Source of the DNA: Apostichopus japonicus
Taxonomy: Eukaryota; Echinodermata; Holothuroidea; Aspidochirotida; Stichopodidae
Direction: 5' to 3'
NCBI RefSeq assembly: GCF_037975245.1
Contig: NC_092580.1
Span: 23,951,001 to 24,015,000 of the forward strand
DNA: 64,000 nucleotides
This document shows positions 1-9,232 of the stretch, one piece after another; positions within the stretch are counted from its first letter, which is position 1; each line of letters starts with the position of its first letter. Both the position numbers and the translations under genes were made by a program. The notes below the pieces were generated by a model. The model had not been told where the DNA came from. It saw only the letters and a list, made by a program, of their open reading frames with translations, and made no database searches.

Positions 1-299
1 TAGCATTCTATGATTATACATAATTGTAGGACAAATCTCGCAGGGAAAGATGTTGCACTACGAGAGAGACTTGATGAATTCTCTGTTTTGATTTTGTTTA
101 AATATACTCGTCAGTCAAGGGTGTCATGAATTCTGCATGCTTGACAAATCTTGATGGAGGATTGTGTTCAGAAAGAACTGTTTTTTGTTTCTCAATAGTG
201 TATAGTTATATCTGTCACCTGAAAAATGGTAACACAAAACACAGAGTTATTGATCAGTGTTTGTCTTTAGCTTTAAACTAACCATTTCTCTGGGCAAGA

Positions 300-375
300 A
301 GTGTGTCTGTTTATTTCGCTGCTCCCTTACCTGTCTCTTCACTACAACTGCATTCTCACTCTCTGATGTCTAGAG
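300..375 (+). repeat. Partial copy of dispersed 'TTACCTGTCTCCTCAC' repeat
   Basis: The segment reads TTTCGCTGCTCCCTTACCTG then TCTCTTCACTACAACTGCAT and ends in GTCTAGAGC. This is the same order of blocks as near 9.1, 38.9 and 48.0 kb. It is short and lacks the later TTAACACTGTGCGCCCT block. It abuts the first DR4-bearing repeat copy directly, so the two may be parts of one longer element or a nested insertion. No coding potential is visible. Confidence 0.55.
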
Positions 376-640
376 CATGGCCAAATGGTAAAGGAAATAT
401 GTCTTTATGGTGGCATATGTGGGCATCTGACACCTGCTTGTATACATGATTTCTTTCTTAGTTGAAATTCATACAAGTTTGGTAAGTAAATCCGTCTTGC
501 TGAGTATGTGAACCCTATCGAGGGCGCACAGATTTCTTTTGAGGTCAACAGAGGTCAAAGTATTGTTGCAAGCAAAGTTGCATTGTTTTTATTGTGCCTA
601 ATAATAAATCTGAATATTTAATTGATATTTCTGCATTCTA
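370..640 (+). repeat. DR4-bearing repeat, copy A
   Basis: This stretch aligns by eye with 3352-3600. Shared blocks are GAGCATGGCCAA, GACACCTGCT, GTTGAAATTCATACAAGT, GAGGTCAACAGAGGTCAAAG, AAAGTTGCATTGTTT and TTGTGCCTAAYAATAAA. It contains a direct repeat AGGTCA-ACAG-AGGTCA at 542-557, the arrangement bound by some nuclear receptors. Copy A has an insertion-like stretch (CGAGGGCGCACAG) absent from copy B. It appears to be an old mobile-element fragment; no terminal repeats are visible. Confidence 0.6.
542..557 (+). promoter_or_regulatory. DR4 nuclear-receptor-like half-site pair
   Basis: Two perfect AGGTCA hexamers lie in direct orientation with a 4-base spacer. DR4 elements are classic sites for thyroid-hormone- or LXR-type receptor heterodimers. 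Presence is directly seen; binding is an inference and no nearby promoter is recognised. Confidence 0.3.
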
Positions 641-1214
641 CTCTATATTTGTCCAAGCAAGTCCTTTAAATATCATTTTCAAAGTGTGGATGTAAAATTC
701 TACTTGGAAAATTTTAAGCCCTGCATGAAAATTTGCTGCGACAAATATACTGGCAGAAAGTTACATCTACAGTGATGAAACGTGCAAATGATCTGAGTAC
801 ATAATTACTGTAACATCATTACACTATATCCTGTACAATGTACAGCGACCTGTACTGTATCAGTGACTATCAGGCATGCTGTGCTTGCGGTTATTACACA
901 ATTTTCTTTACATTCGCACTGTAATATGTGATGTCCCTTGTGACATTCGATCATTTCTGAAAGGGAAATCTCAAATTATCATTACCGATGTATATTGTTA
1001 TCTGTGTTCAGTACCTGCATCTTTAGATAAGAAAGTCACAAGTCCTCTTCAAGGGTTTGGCATTCTGTGAATTCTGAAATTACTTGTGAAGATGTTCCAA
1101 AGCTCCAGAAATACTTGGAGAGAAAATGTGGGAAACATGGATATTTTTTCATAATATTTGTATTAAAGCCACCTCAGATACTTAGTAAACAAATATTACC
1201 TCCTTTGTTTCTAG
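641..1214. other. Unassigned AT-rich stretch
   Basis: Only short open frames are present. One reads NSEITCEDVPKLQKYLERKC near 1067-1130 and looks somewhat protein-like, but it lacks a good donor site and starts at a non-ATG codon in its natural frame. No repeat unit or RNA gene was recognised. Confidence 0.4.
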
Positions 1215-1377
1215 CAATGAGGATAGGAGAAATCGAATCGAGGATGATCAAAGCAGTTGCTCTAACATCTTCTTCTTCAAATGGGTGGCAGACTCTTCCA
1301 ATTCTCTCTTTGTCTCATTGGAAAATTTATTCTATGCCGATCTGGCATTTACAATTTCTAAACGGTTTTCTGTTTGG
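1215..1377 (+). CDS. Possible internal exon, unknown product
   Basis: A pyrimidine-rich acceptor (TACCTCCTTTGTTTCTAG) precedes 54 open codons that begin after one base (N-E-D-R-R-N-R-I-E-D-D). The stretch includes the hydrophobic-aromatic segment SNIFFFKWVADSSNSLF and ends at TTTGG followed by GTAAAA, a weak donor. Phase would be 1 in and 0 out. The first hydrophobic part faintly recalls N-terminal regions of ABC-C transporters, but the match is too loose to claim. Open frames of this length occur by chance in this DNA, so it remains a weak call. Confidence 0.18.
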
Positions 1378-2363
1378 GTAAAAATTTGGCTAGTTGATCT
1401 AAACAGATAATGTCAGATTGGTGAAATTTATCTCCGTGGCCCATTATCTGAAATGTCAAAGTTTCCCTGGCTGCCTCTGCTCGTTGCATGAATTCTTGAA
1501 TTACTGAAGAATGGGATGTTCAAATCGTACAGTACGTAACCATTGCTTGCTAACGCGATGAATGCAATTTCAACATATGACCACGCCACAAACCTTCTCT
1601 TGCAGGGAATAGGCAAAAAAAGAAGGCTAATGAAATTAAAAAGGGGAAATTATGGCTGAAATTCATAAGATAGGCCATCTTACCGATGGCTGCTGTCGTC
1701 GCCAACATACTGTAGGATAAAATTGTTCAGTTGATAATACTTGAGTTTACGTGATCGTTTTTAAGAGTTGGCTCTTCAGGGGTTTGTTTAAATACACAGT
1801 ATTTGAAGTAGTTGTAAACTTGAAAGTTACATACTACAGTTGTGCTGAAAGAAATCTTTGTACATTAACATACTTCTACCATGATTCTATAGTCATAAAA
1901 GAGTTATTTTACTGTATGGGAAGGCAACCTGGAATTGTTGATATTATAATTGAAAGGGCATAATTGGATTTCCCTTTAGACAGTACTTATAGTTCAAACA
2001 TCTCAAATTAGGTTATTTTGTAACATATGTGATATACATGCATGCATGGTATGCTAGGAATACGTACACTACCCACGAATGGCCATTTAGTGTGATCTTA
2101 TATTTAATACATACAAGTCTTTCTGGGATTGGTGCACATCATTTTTTACCCTTTTATCTTGAAGGAATGTTCCAGACATGGAATACATTTTCAAGATGAA
2201 TATTTTGCAAGCCAAGGTAGATAATGAAAGTAGAAATGTAATATTTATTTATAATTGGACAGCATTACAACTGTGGAGTTAGTCTTCTTGAAATCTGATA
2301 GACTCTGGGAATCAGCTAGCACACTTAACCCTTCGTCGTTGGCCTCTCTCTCTTCTGTCGCTT
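1378..2363. other. Unassigned stretch
   Basis: Short open frames on both strands, all under 75 codons, with no recognisable motif. No tandem repeat, tRNA-like fold or mobile-element end was seen. Confidence 0.4.
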
Positions 2364-2677
2364 TTGACAACTTGCTTTTAAGAGAAACATATGTCATAAA
2401 GTATTGGAAATGAAAGCAGATTTGTTGTCAGTTTGGGTTAATCTCTCATGTGATCAGCAATGTACATGTCTCTCATGTGATCAGCAATGTACATGTAAAA
2501 TATATGAGCCAGTCACAAAGCTGAGTGCTATTTCAGATCAGATGAAAAAAACGACATGTCACAAAATATCTCACTGCTGTTTATTGATGATAGGATATGA
2601 TATGATATGATAACATATTTTTGCAATGACTACTGAGTTGCTGTGACAACTGACTTCTTGAGAAAGGAATGTCCTCT
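2364..2677 (+). repeat. Tandemly duplicated ~310 bp unit, copy 1
   Basis: Begins TTGACAACTTGCTTTTAAGA and ends GAGAAAGGAATGTCCTCTTT. It matches copy 2 (2683-2990) along its whole length with scattered substitutions and small indels. It carries an internal exact duplication of TCTCATGTGATCAGCAATGT plus ACATG (2445-2495) and a GATATGATATGATATGATAA stretch near 2592 that copy 2 lacks. Confidence 0.75.
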
Positions 2678-2682
2678 TTCTA

Positions 2683-2990
2683 TTGTGACAACTTGCTTTT
2701 AAGAGGAAAAATATGTCATAAAGTATTGAAAATGACAGCAAATTTGTTGTCAGTTCGGGTTATAACATTTCTCTCATGTGCTCAACAATATACATGTACT
2801 GTAAAATCAATGAGCCAGTCGCAAAGCTAAGTGCTAATTCAGATTGATCAGATGAAAAAAGAACATGTTACAAATGTGTCTCACTGCTGTTTATCAATGA
2901 TAGGAAACTATTATGATAGGATGACATATTTTTGCAATGACTGCTGAGTTGCCGTGACAACTGATTTCTTGAGAAAGGAGTGTCCTCTTT
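2683..2990 (+). repeat. Tandemly duplicated ~310 bp unit, copy 2
   Basis: Starts TGTGACAACTTGCTTTTAAG and ends GAGAAAGGAGTGTCCTCTTT, following copy 1 with almost no gap. Divergence looks like roughly 15-20 percent by eye, so the duplication is not recent. No open frame spans either copy. Confidence 0.75.
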
Positions 2991-3351
2991 AATTTTATTG
3001 CTGCCTCATTCTTTTATATTCTACAGTATATATAGACGGCTGCTTGTAAGCAGGGTAACATAGGAAACAGTAGAATATTAAATGTGTTGAACAAGCTTGG
3101 AAGATATAATTGGTTGTTAGCTACAGTCAGTAGGTGTCATGCTGAATGTACTTCAATATTTGGATGATGGCATGGATATAATGTGCAGTTGTGGGTATGT
3201 GACATCTGCTTGTAAATAGGGTACCATAGGATGTTCCTGTCTTTCAATTCTGTGCACCTTTTGGTTTGAAGGAAGGGAGGTCTGAGGTGGGACTCACTTA
3301 GGTGGAAAAGATCCACGGCCAGATTGACTGTCAAAATTGTTAGATTTTGGG

Positions 3352-3600
3352 AAGGAGCATGGCCAACGGGCGAAGGAAATCTTTGTGAGTGTGTGACGCC
3401 TGCTCACATGATAACATTAGAAAAAAAAAGTTTTAAGTTGAACTTCATACAAGTGTGGTATGTAGATCACTCTTGCTGTGTACAAGAATCCCATGGAGGC
3501 CGAAGTTCATTTGAGGTCAATAGTGGTCAAAGTATTGAGATTAGAAAGTTGCATTGTTTTAATTGTGCCTAACAATAAAGCTGAGTACTGAATTGATATT
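3352..3600 (+). repeat. DR4-bearing repeat, copy B
   Basis: Second copy of the element at 370-640, in the same orientation about 3 kb away. The direct repeat is at 3514-3529 as AGGTCA-ATAG-TGGTCA, with one substitution but the 4-base spacing kept. An A-run (3421-3429) splits the copy relative to A. Together with the 2364-2990 duplication, the first 3.6 kb is built from locally duplicated material. Confidence 0.6.
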
Positions 3601-4152
3601 ACTCTTACACTATTCCTACACCCAACTCACTTTGATGGTTTGTTGAAATTGTTTAAATTGGAAGCAGAAAGTACTTTGTCATGACCTGGTCGTACCGTCA
3701 TCGGGGTGCCCTGTTAAATATGACCAATTTAGTTGGACTAGGTCGATAGGATAATGTATTTGTTGATAGTCCTGAGATAGGTATAATGTATGTTCATTAT
3801 AGAAATATCATAACCAGTGAATATTGGTGTAATCATTGACCCTATGAAAAGCTGTCCCTCTGTATCATCGGAGAGTCCGCACATCCTAAAATTATGGCAA
3901 ACTCCTAGCATGATCAAGTTATACAAAATGATCCATTTCATGCTATGATAGGCCAAGTTGATAATACAGGCCATTGGGCAGCACTGTGTAAAACTACTTC
4001 ACCAGCCAATGCAGAATTGACATACACTTCCACTTATTATGCTAAATGCTTGGAGACTTAGTTGGTAGTATTGTGTACAGTCAACAACCAGAATATGGCT
4101 GACATATTTGTAACCCCTATCCATCAGTTAAAGACTATATGGGCAATTCCAC

Positions 4153-4168
4153 GGTTACTCACGTTACA
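4153..4168 (+). repeat. GGTTACTCACGTTACA motif, left copy 1
   Basis: Outermost left copy. On the minus strand it reads C-N-V-S-N-R, preceded by an open stretch (V-S-K-S-L-Q-K) and followed by G-I-A-H-I-V-F-N and a stop. Spacing to copy 2 is 178 bases. Confidence 0.8.
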
Positions 4169-4330
4169 TTTTTGAAGACTTTTGCTCACAAATGGTTTGA
4201 TAGCTCCACCATTCATTCATTTGAATGACTGCTCTCTATGCATTGATAGGTTAACAAATTTACCTGAACATTTGCGAAAACACAATTTGATTATCTTGTT
4301 TCTTGTAGGAGATAGGTACATGAAAGTGTC

Positions 4331-4346
4331 GGTTACTCACGTTACA
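4331..4346 (+). repeat. GGTTACTCACGTTACA motif, left copy 2
   Basis: Identical 16-mer. The minus-strand reading is C-N-V-S-N-R within about 35 open codons that continue HFHVPISYKKQDNQIVFSQM. Spacing to copy 3 is 188 bases. Confidence 0.8.
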
Positions 4347-4518
4347 TTTGAAAATCACCCCGACGCCAAAAATTAACTTCACTCAAAAAGTGTCCTCATA
4401 CTGGATATATTTAAAGAAAATGAATCCATGTTTTTTGGACCTTAGGTGATGATACAAATACTGAACACAATCAAAATCACATCTGGTTTCCTGTCTTGGA
4501 GAAAATGAGGCATTCACC

Positions 4519-4549
4519 GGTTACTCACGTTACGGTTACTCACGTTACA
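4519..4549 (+). repeat. Head-to-tail pair of the 15/16-mer motif, left copies 3 and 4
   Basis: Two motifs abut exactly (4519-4533 and 4534-4549), a 15-base period. On the minus strand they are in frame: C-N-V-S-N-R-N-V-S-N-R then a stop. Confidence 0.85.
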
Positions 4550-5168
4550 GTTTATCCACCTATACAATACATAGGGAATCAGAGTTCCGTGAGGATCTTG
4601 CTGCTGGATAATGACTAGTAAACACCCATATATCAGTGGAATTGACATTTTGAACATCTTTTTCAGTGTAATTCAATAGTATTACAATCTAAATGAGATA
4701 TATACCATGTCTTTTTGAGATAATGCATGAATCATATCTTCACAAATCGGCAACAAATTTTGAACATTGTAATTAAGTTTTATTTGAGGACTAGCAGTGT
4801 GTCAAACTTGAATTTACCCTGATATAATACTCAGGGAACTAAATCTCTCTGGGGAAGTAACAGGCCAACTGAACAAAAACCATGGACCAATAGGAAATTG
4901 GTAACATATGTTCAACATTAACATCTCAATTGAACATTGAGTAACGTTTGGAAGAGGCTTTGGAAGAGAAATTTTTTTGAAGTGCCCATGGTTATTGGCC
5001 AAGGTTGGTGCATCAAGGTTGGTGGTGAGTTTCTCCCTGAGATAGAATATCTTGTGCCTTGGGTTTAGCCACTTTCAATTGGGCCTAGCTGGCTGCATTG
5101 ATCACAGACACTTGTACGTCGTTCTGGTCCCCCTTTGCTTCTATTACACAGGTGTATAATACCGCTTC

Positions 5169-6127
5169 TTATTCAATGTCATACCAGTCTATACCGAGTT
5201 CATACCAGCATTGCCACTCCCTGAGCAGGTTGAATTTTTCTGTGGCCTCACCATCTTCTGAGGGGGGTATTCCTTTCAGCAGAGCTGTTGCCATCATCTG
5301 TAATGGTGAAGGAGATGAGATCCTTGTTCTGTACCTGCAAGTGATGTTTACTGGCCATTCCAACGATTTGCTTGGCATTCTCAAATACAGATTTCAGACC
5401 GAGGTCGCTATTTCTCGCCTCAATTTCAGCTTGCGGCATCAGTAGGGCTTCCACCTTGGGCATCCCAGTGGCTGCTGCTAGAAGCTTTCCCCATTGTTAA
5501 TGTGTGCCTTCAGAGATTTGACTTGGCTCCATACATGACGCTTCACTGCTCCACCAATCCCATCCACAGGACCCTTCCCATTAGAAGTACTGAAGTTAGA
5601 AGTTCCAATGAATCTCAAGATTGTGTTTTCTTGAAGGCAGATAATAGCAGCAGAGAGGAATCTGTTCTTAAATTGTGAAGCCGGACCATCCGACCAGACG
5701 GATACAAGCTTCAAGGCTTGGGGTAGGCCATCAAGGACTTTGTCCACATATGCCACAACTGTATCCTTGGAGTGGACCATGCTGTCTGATGCCACAACAC
5801 TGGAATGGAGGGAACCAGAGTGCCACACTGCTACTGTGAACAGGCTCACCTGTTCTTTGGTTCCAGTGGGCACTCTGGATTTCATCTTGAGATACACATG
5901 TGTAGTTCTCAGAGAAGTCTATTTGGATCAGGGCCTTGGTAGAAATGAAGGAAGTGGATCCAGCCCTTTCCCGCTCCAGGTTGAAAGATGCAGAAGGAGG
6001 CAACTCGTCGTTTAGTGGCCACCCTCCTAGCTTCTTGCTGAATCTTCTTCATGGGTGATGGGAGAGTACTCTCCAGGTGTTGTACTAACCCTAGCCCTAA
6101 CCCACACTGCCCTCTCTTATTGAGCAA
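5169..6127 (-). pseudogene. Transposase-like gene relic, RNase H-like DDE/D family (unnamed)
   Basis: Three overlapping minus frames give successive parts of one protein. From high to low coordinate: a basic stretch KIQQEARRVATKRRVASF (6127-5990); KALIQIDFSENYTC...DEIQSAHW (about 5985-5865); after a frame change, QVSLFTVAVWHSGSLHSSVV, LVSVWSDGPASQFKNRF and NGKGPVDGIGGAVKRHV (about 5865-5500); then VFENAKQIVGMASKHHLQVQ and a C-terminal part in a further frame. The order D(FSENY) - D(GP..QFKNR) - D(GIGG) fits an RNase H-fold catalytic triad. Proteins with this signature occur as uncharacterised multicopy genes in cnidarians, insects and other animals; the transposase role is inferred from copy number and fold. 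Frameshifts near 5985 and 5865 and downstream show it is inactive. Confidence 0.65.
6085..6103 (+). repeat. Telomere-like CTAACCC short tract
   Basis: CTAACCCTAGCCCTAACCC is three units of the TTAGGG-type repeat on the complementary strand with one substitution. It lies inside the N-terminal part of the transposase relic. It is too short to be a true interstitial telomere and may simply encode G-L-G-L-G-L on the minus strand. Confidence 0.3.
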
Positions 6128-6180
6128 TTATTTACAAGACAATAATAGGCATTTCCGGCGTTGTTTCAGTGTGTTAGCTT

Positions 6181-6233
6181 GGTTACTCACGTTACACATT
6201 GGTTACTCACGTTACACGGTTACTCACGTTACA
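6181..6233 (+). repeat. Cluster of three GGTTACTCACGTTACA motifs, right copies 5-7
   Basis: Copies at 6181-6196, 6201-6216 and 6218-6233 are separated by 4 bases and 1 base. Their 20- and 17-base periods are not multiples of three, so all three cannot be read in one frame. That argues that conservation here is at the DNA level rather than for a peptide. Confidence 0.85.
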
Positions 6234-6382
6234 GATTTCAGTGATCTATCACTCACACATAATGGGTCTCTCCTCATTAGTGATCTTGTTTCCACCCTTG
6301 GGACTATGAGTACTAACGAAATTATGGTTATCAGATTTCCACTTGCTAAAGAAATGTCACATAGAGAAAAAGTTGTTTTTTC

Positions 6383-6398
6383 GGTTACTCACGTTACA
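6383..6398 (+). repeat. GGTTACTCACGTTACA motif, right copy 8
   Basis: Outermost right copy, 165 bases beyond the triple cluster. The arrangement is roughly mirror-like: single copies outside, a cluster nearer the coding relic on both flanks. Confidence 0.8.
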
Positions 6399-7340
6399 TC
6401 AGTGATTGAGGCCTGAAAAATGTCTGTTCTGAAGTTGTCATGAAGAAATTTTGAATTTTTTTTTCTGTCATAGCACAGTCAACAGGAGTATCTATCATAA
6501 CACATAATAAAACTACCAAATACTATCTGATGAGTTTATATAGAATGGAATGGAATGTATGATGCATTTTCAGGATTATTTTGAGCTCTCATTCTCCTTG
6601 ATTAATTGAGCCATGTATTCAAAATTTGAGTGTTGGAGAAAAAATGCTTACCTATTCCACAAACTTAGATATGTATACTACAACATTAGACTGATAGCAG
6701 GTTGAAAACTGACACTTCTTATTTTTAGGCCATGTCCCCTCCATCATGGAATTGCCCATATAAGGTTTTTCCCTGTGATTTGCAGACTTTTGCTGTCAGT
6801 AATAGAAAATTTTATCTTCAACAAACACTAACTCCTTTAAAGATACAGACGCCCCACGTTGTGTTACTATATGAAAATCACATATGTTGTGGTTATTTCT
6901 TCTCTAAGCAAGACATATCTCCTTTAAAATATTCTTTGGCTGCAGCAGGAGGACTGCTTTATCTTCCTGATCTTGGAATTCAGGGAAATATCAGTATATA
7001 TAGCCTAATATAAATGTCCATTTAACATGGTATATCTTTAGAGTGTAAAGAATTTCAGACAGAACCATCCATTTATATATATGATGAATGAGAGTGCTTA
7101 GTTATTTCAGGGTGCTGGTGATTAGATTTAGCTACTCAAGGATGAAAGGAATTTGGAGGCACAGACTGCCATTTTAATAGTAAAGAATAAAGTGTGATAC
7201 ATTTTTTCTAGTGTTTGTTTATCCACTGTTTATATGTTGTTTTGATCTGTCCTAAGGGGGAAAGAAGACTTTTGTTTTAATGTTTCCTTAACAGTAATTC
7301 TTTCCTTTCCTTAAGTATGTACTTAAATTGCCAGAAAACT
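6399..7340. other. Unassigned AT-rich stretch
   Basis: One 93-codon plus-strand frame at 6732-7013 has no recognisable motif and no flanking splice or initiation context that stands out. No repeats other than short A/T runs. Confidence 0.4.
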
Positions 7341-7350
7341 GTTTTATTTG

Positions 7351-7385
7351 AGGGGGGGGGGGCGGAGGGGGAGGGAGGGGGTTGG
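7351..7385 (+). repeat. G-run tract, quadruplex-capable
   Basis: A run of 11 G followed by CGGAGGGGGAGGGAGGGGG. At least four G-runs of three or more within 35 bases satisfy the G-quadruplex pattern. No promoter or gene end is recognised beside it. Confidence 0.6.
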
Positions 7386-7679
7386 ACTAATGTAGGATAC
7401 ATTTTATCCCATTCTACAGTCCTTCAAACCTCAGAACAGATGATACATGGGGAAAATTCTCCAGAAATGGACAGACTATGTTTCAAGATAACTTGTAAAA
7501 TGTGGCAAAGTTCAATAATGTTAACTGTACATAGCTTACATGCTGATAGCAGTCAAGGTTATCCCATGTATGTATGGATGTAAAAGTTAGATTTCATTGA
7601 CAACATTCCCTCTTAATGATGTAATTGATGTGAGTTGTTGATGGAATTTGAGTTGTTCAAGCAAAGTGCTTCCTCCCCA

Positions 7680-8066
7680 CTCTCTTCATCATCTTCCTTC
7701 GCCTCTGTTCTACTTCCTTCCCTGTATCCCTTCTCTCCCCTGTATTCATTCTGCCCCTGCATCCCTTCTTCACCTGTATCTCTTTTCTTCTGTATCCCTT
7801 CTCCCCCTGTATCCCTTCTCTCCCATATCCCTTCTCCCACAGTATTCATTCTCCCCCTGTATCCCTTCTCTCCCATATCCCTTCTCCCCCAGTATTCATT
7901 CTCTCTCTGTATTCTTTCTCCTTTCCTGTCACCCTACTTTCCCTTATCCCCCTATTCTCCAGTCCCCTTACTCCCTTGTCCCCCTTGTCTCCCTATTCTC
8001 CCATCCCCTTCTTCCCCCCTATTCCCCATCTTCCCCCTATTCCCCTTCTCCCCTGTCCCATCTATA
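7680..8066 (+). repeat. C/T-rich minisatellite
   Basis: Nearly pure pyrimidine on the plus strand with interspersed GTAT. The better-kept part (about 7720-7915) repeats variants of CCCTGTATCCCTTCTC and CCCATATCCCTTCTCCC. It then degrades into CCCCTATTCTCC units. Long open frames in three registers (Pro/Ser-rich) are products of composition, not genes. Such tracts can form triplex DNA. Confidence 0.75.
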
Positions 8067-9083
8067 CAGAGATGACTGTTCCTAAAACTCTTATATATAA
8101 TTTTGATTTTGACCACTAAAAATAACTGTCCAGTTTGAACTGAAGGATGTCATGTGATTGCAAAATATACATTCCTGACACATTGTTTGCTTTAAGTTCT
8201 CTCGAAATAATAACTGAGTGGAGGAGCTGAAGAAGGAAAATAAATAATGAGCAGTTAATGTTATATGCTTCCTTAGTAACCCTCTCCTCCCCTCCCTTCC
8301 AGCAGTAAACATAATAATTCAAGTGACTACATAATATTGTATTAAGTCTATAAACCAGATTTTCATAACAGTGGATATTCACAATTTTCATGGCAGAAAA
8401 TTGAACTGTTGAATCCAAACCAAGTCTGTGTCTTGATTATCCATTTACCTGCCAGTACTTGCTGCTGTCTGTCAGTCTAGTTTATCAATATAAAAGCTTT
8501 TAATGAGCTCACACATTGGGGTGTCGGACTAATATTTCTACACAAAAGCAGCTGACAAAATTGTCACCATAGCGATTCACCCAGGATTTTTGGAGTAATA
8601 CACAAGCAGCTGGGTTGTTTAGATTTTATGGTCTGTTTATATTATAATGGATGGAGATGATGTTGGGATTATTTGCCCTCCATATATCTAATATGATGCT
8701 TGAGTTAAAATTTTGTCAACACTAAAAGTCAGCATTGTGTAACATGCACTTGAGTACAACATACTCAATTATTGGAGAGGTGACTCCTACAAGATTTGTC
8801 ATTGACTTGTATTCCTATTCCATTTGAATCTTTCTCCCACTGTTAATATCATGATTTGAGCTCTTGAAACCATTGGAAAGACATTGATAACCATTGGAGT
8901 ACGACAGTCTGTATTTAATTGTGCACAGACTACAGTTGCTTCGCTTGGAACCAATGGATATTATGCATTGATAGCCATGGGAGTAGTGCGACAAATATGT
9001 GTTTTATTGTGAACAGTCACTTCACTGGAGATATTAGAGTTATAGTTGGGGATTACCCTATTTGATAGCACATTATAATATTC
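8067..9083. other. Unassigned stretch
   Basis: Short frames only. Around 8850-9010 three phrases of the form AACCATTGGA / GATAGCCATGGGAGTA recur loosely, suggesting very old local duplication. Nothing else was recognised. Confidence 0.35.
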
Positions 9084-9232
9084 ATTTCGCTCCTTGCTTA
9101 CCTGTCTCCTCACAAGCTCAGCACTCTGGCTCTACCGTGTCTAGAGTGAACTGGTATACTTTTAACACTGTGCACCCTCTATGACCGGACCTCGCTGGTC
9201 AATGACCTCTTCTCTCATTCTACCAACCCAAA
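9084..9232 (+). repeat. Dispersed repeat, long copy
   Basis: One of the fullest copies of the family. Blocks in order: TTTCGCTCCTTGCTTACCTG, TCTCCTCACAAGCTCAGCAC, TCTACCGTGTCTAGAGTGA, TTTTAACACTGTGCACCCTC, TATGACCGGACCTCGCTGGT and TTCTACCAACCC. It matches 47992-48135 and 38855-39000 in the same order. No internal RNA polymerase III box or open frame is evident. The class is unknown. Confidence 0.65.

Larger units (their letters stand above)
4153..6398 (-). mobile_element. Decayed mobile element with RNase H-like transposase relic and eight identical 15-mers
   Basis: Limits are set by the outermost copies of GGTTACTCACGTTAC. Four copies lie left of the coding relic (4153, 4331, 4519, 4534) and four right (6181, 6201, 6218, 6383). 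All have the same orientation and identical sequence over 15 bases. Each motif is itself a direct repeat, GTTAC-TCAC-GTTAC. Between them, minus-strand frames carry a transposase-like protein broken by frameshifts. No terminal inverted repeat or target-site duplication could be found by eye, so the true ends may lie further out. The motif occurs nowhere else in the window. Confidence 0.6.

Noticed and set aside
6085-6103. Interstitial telomere
   Set aside because: Only three imperfect units, inside a coding relic.
7635-8085. Open frames of about 145 codons, Pro/Ser-rich, in two registers
   Set aside because: They lie in a pyrimidine minisatellite and several registers are open at once, which is a composition effect.
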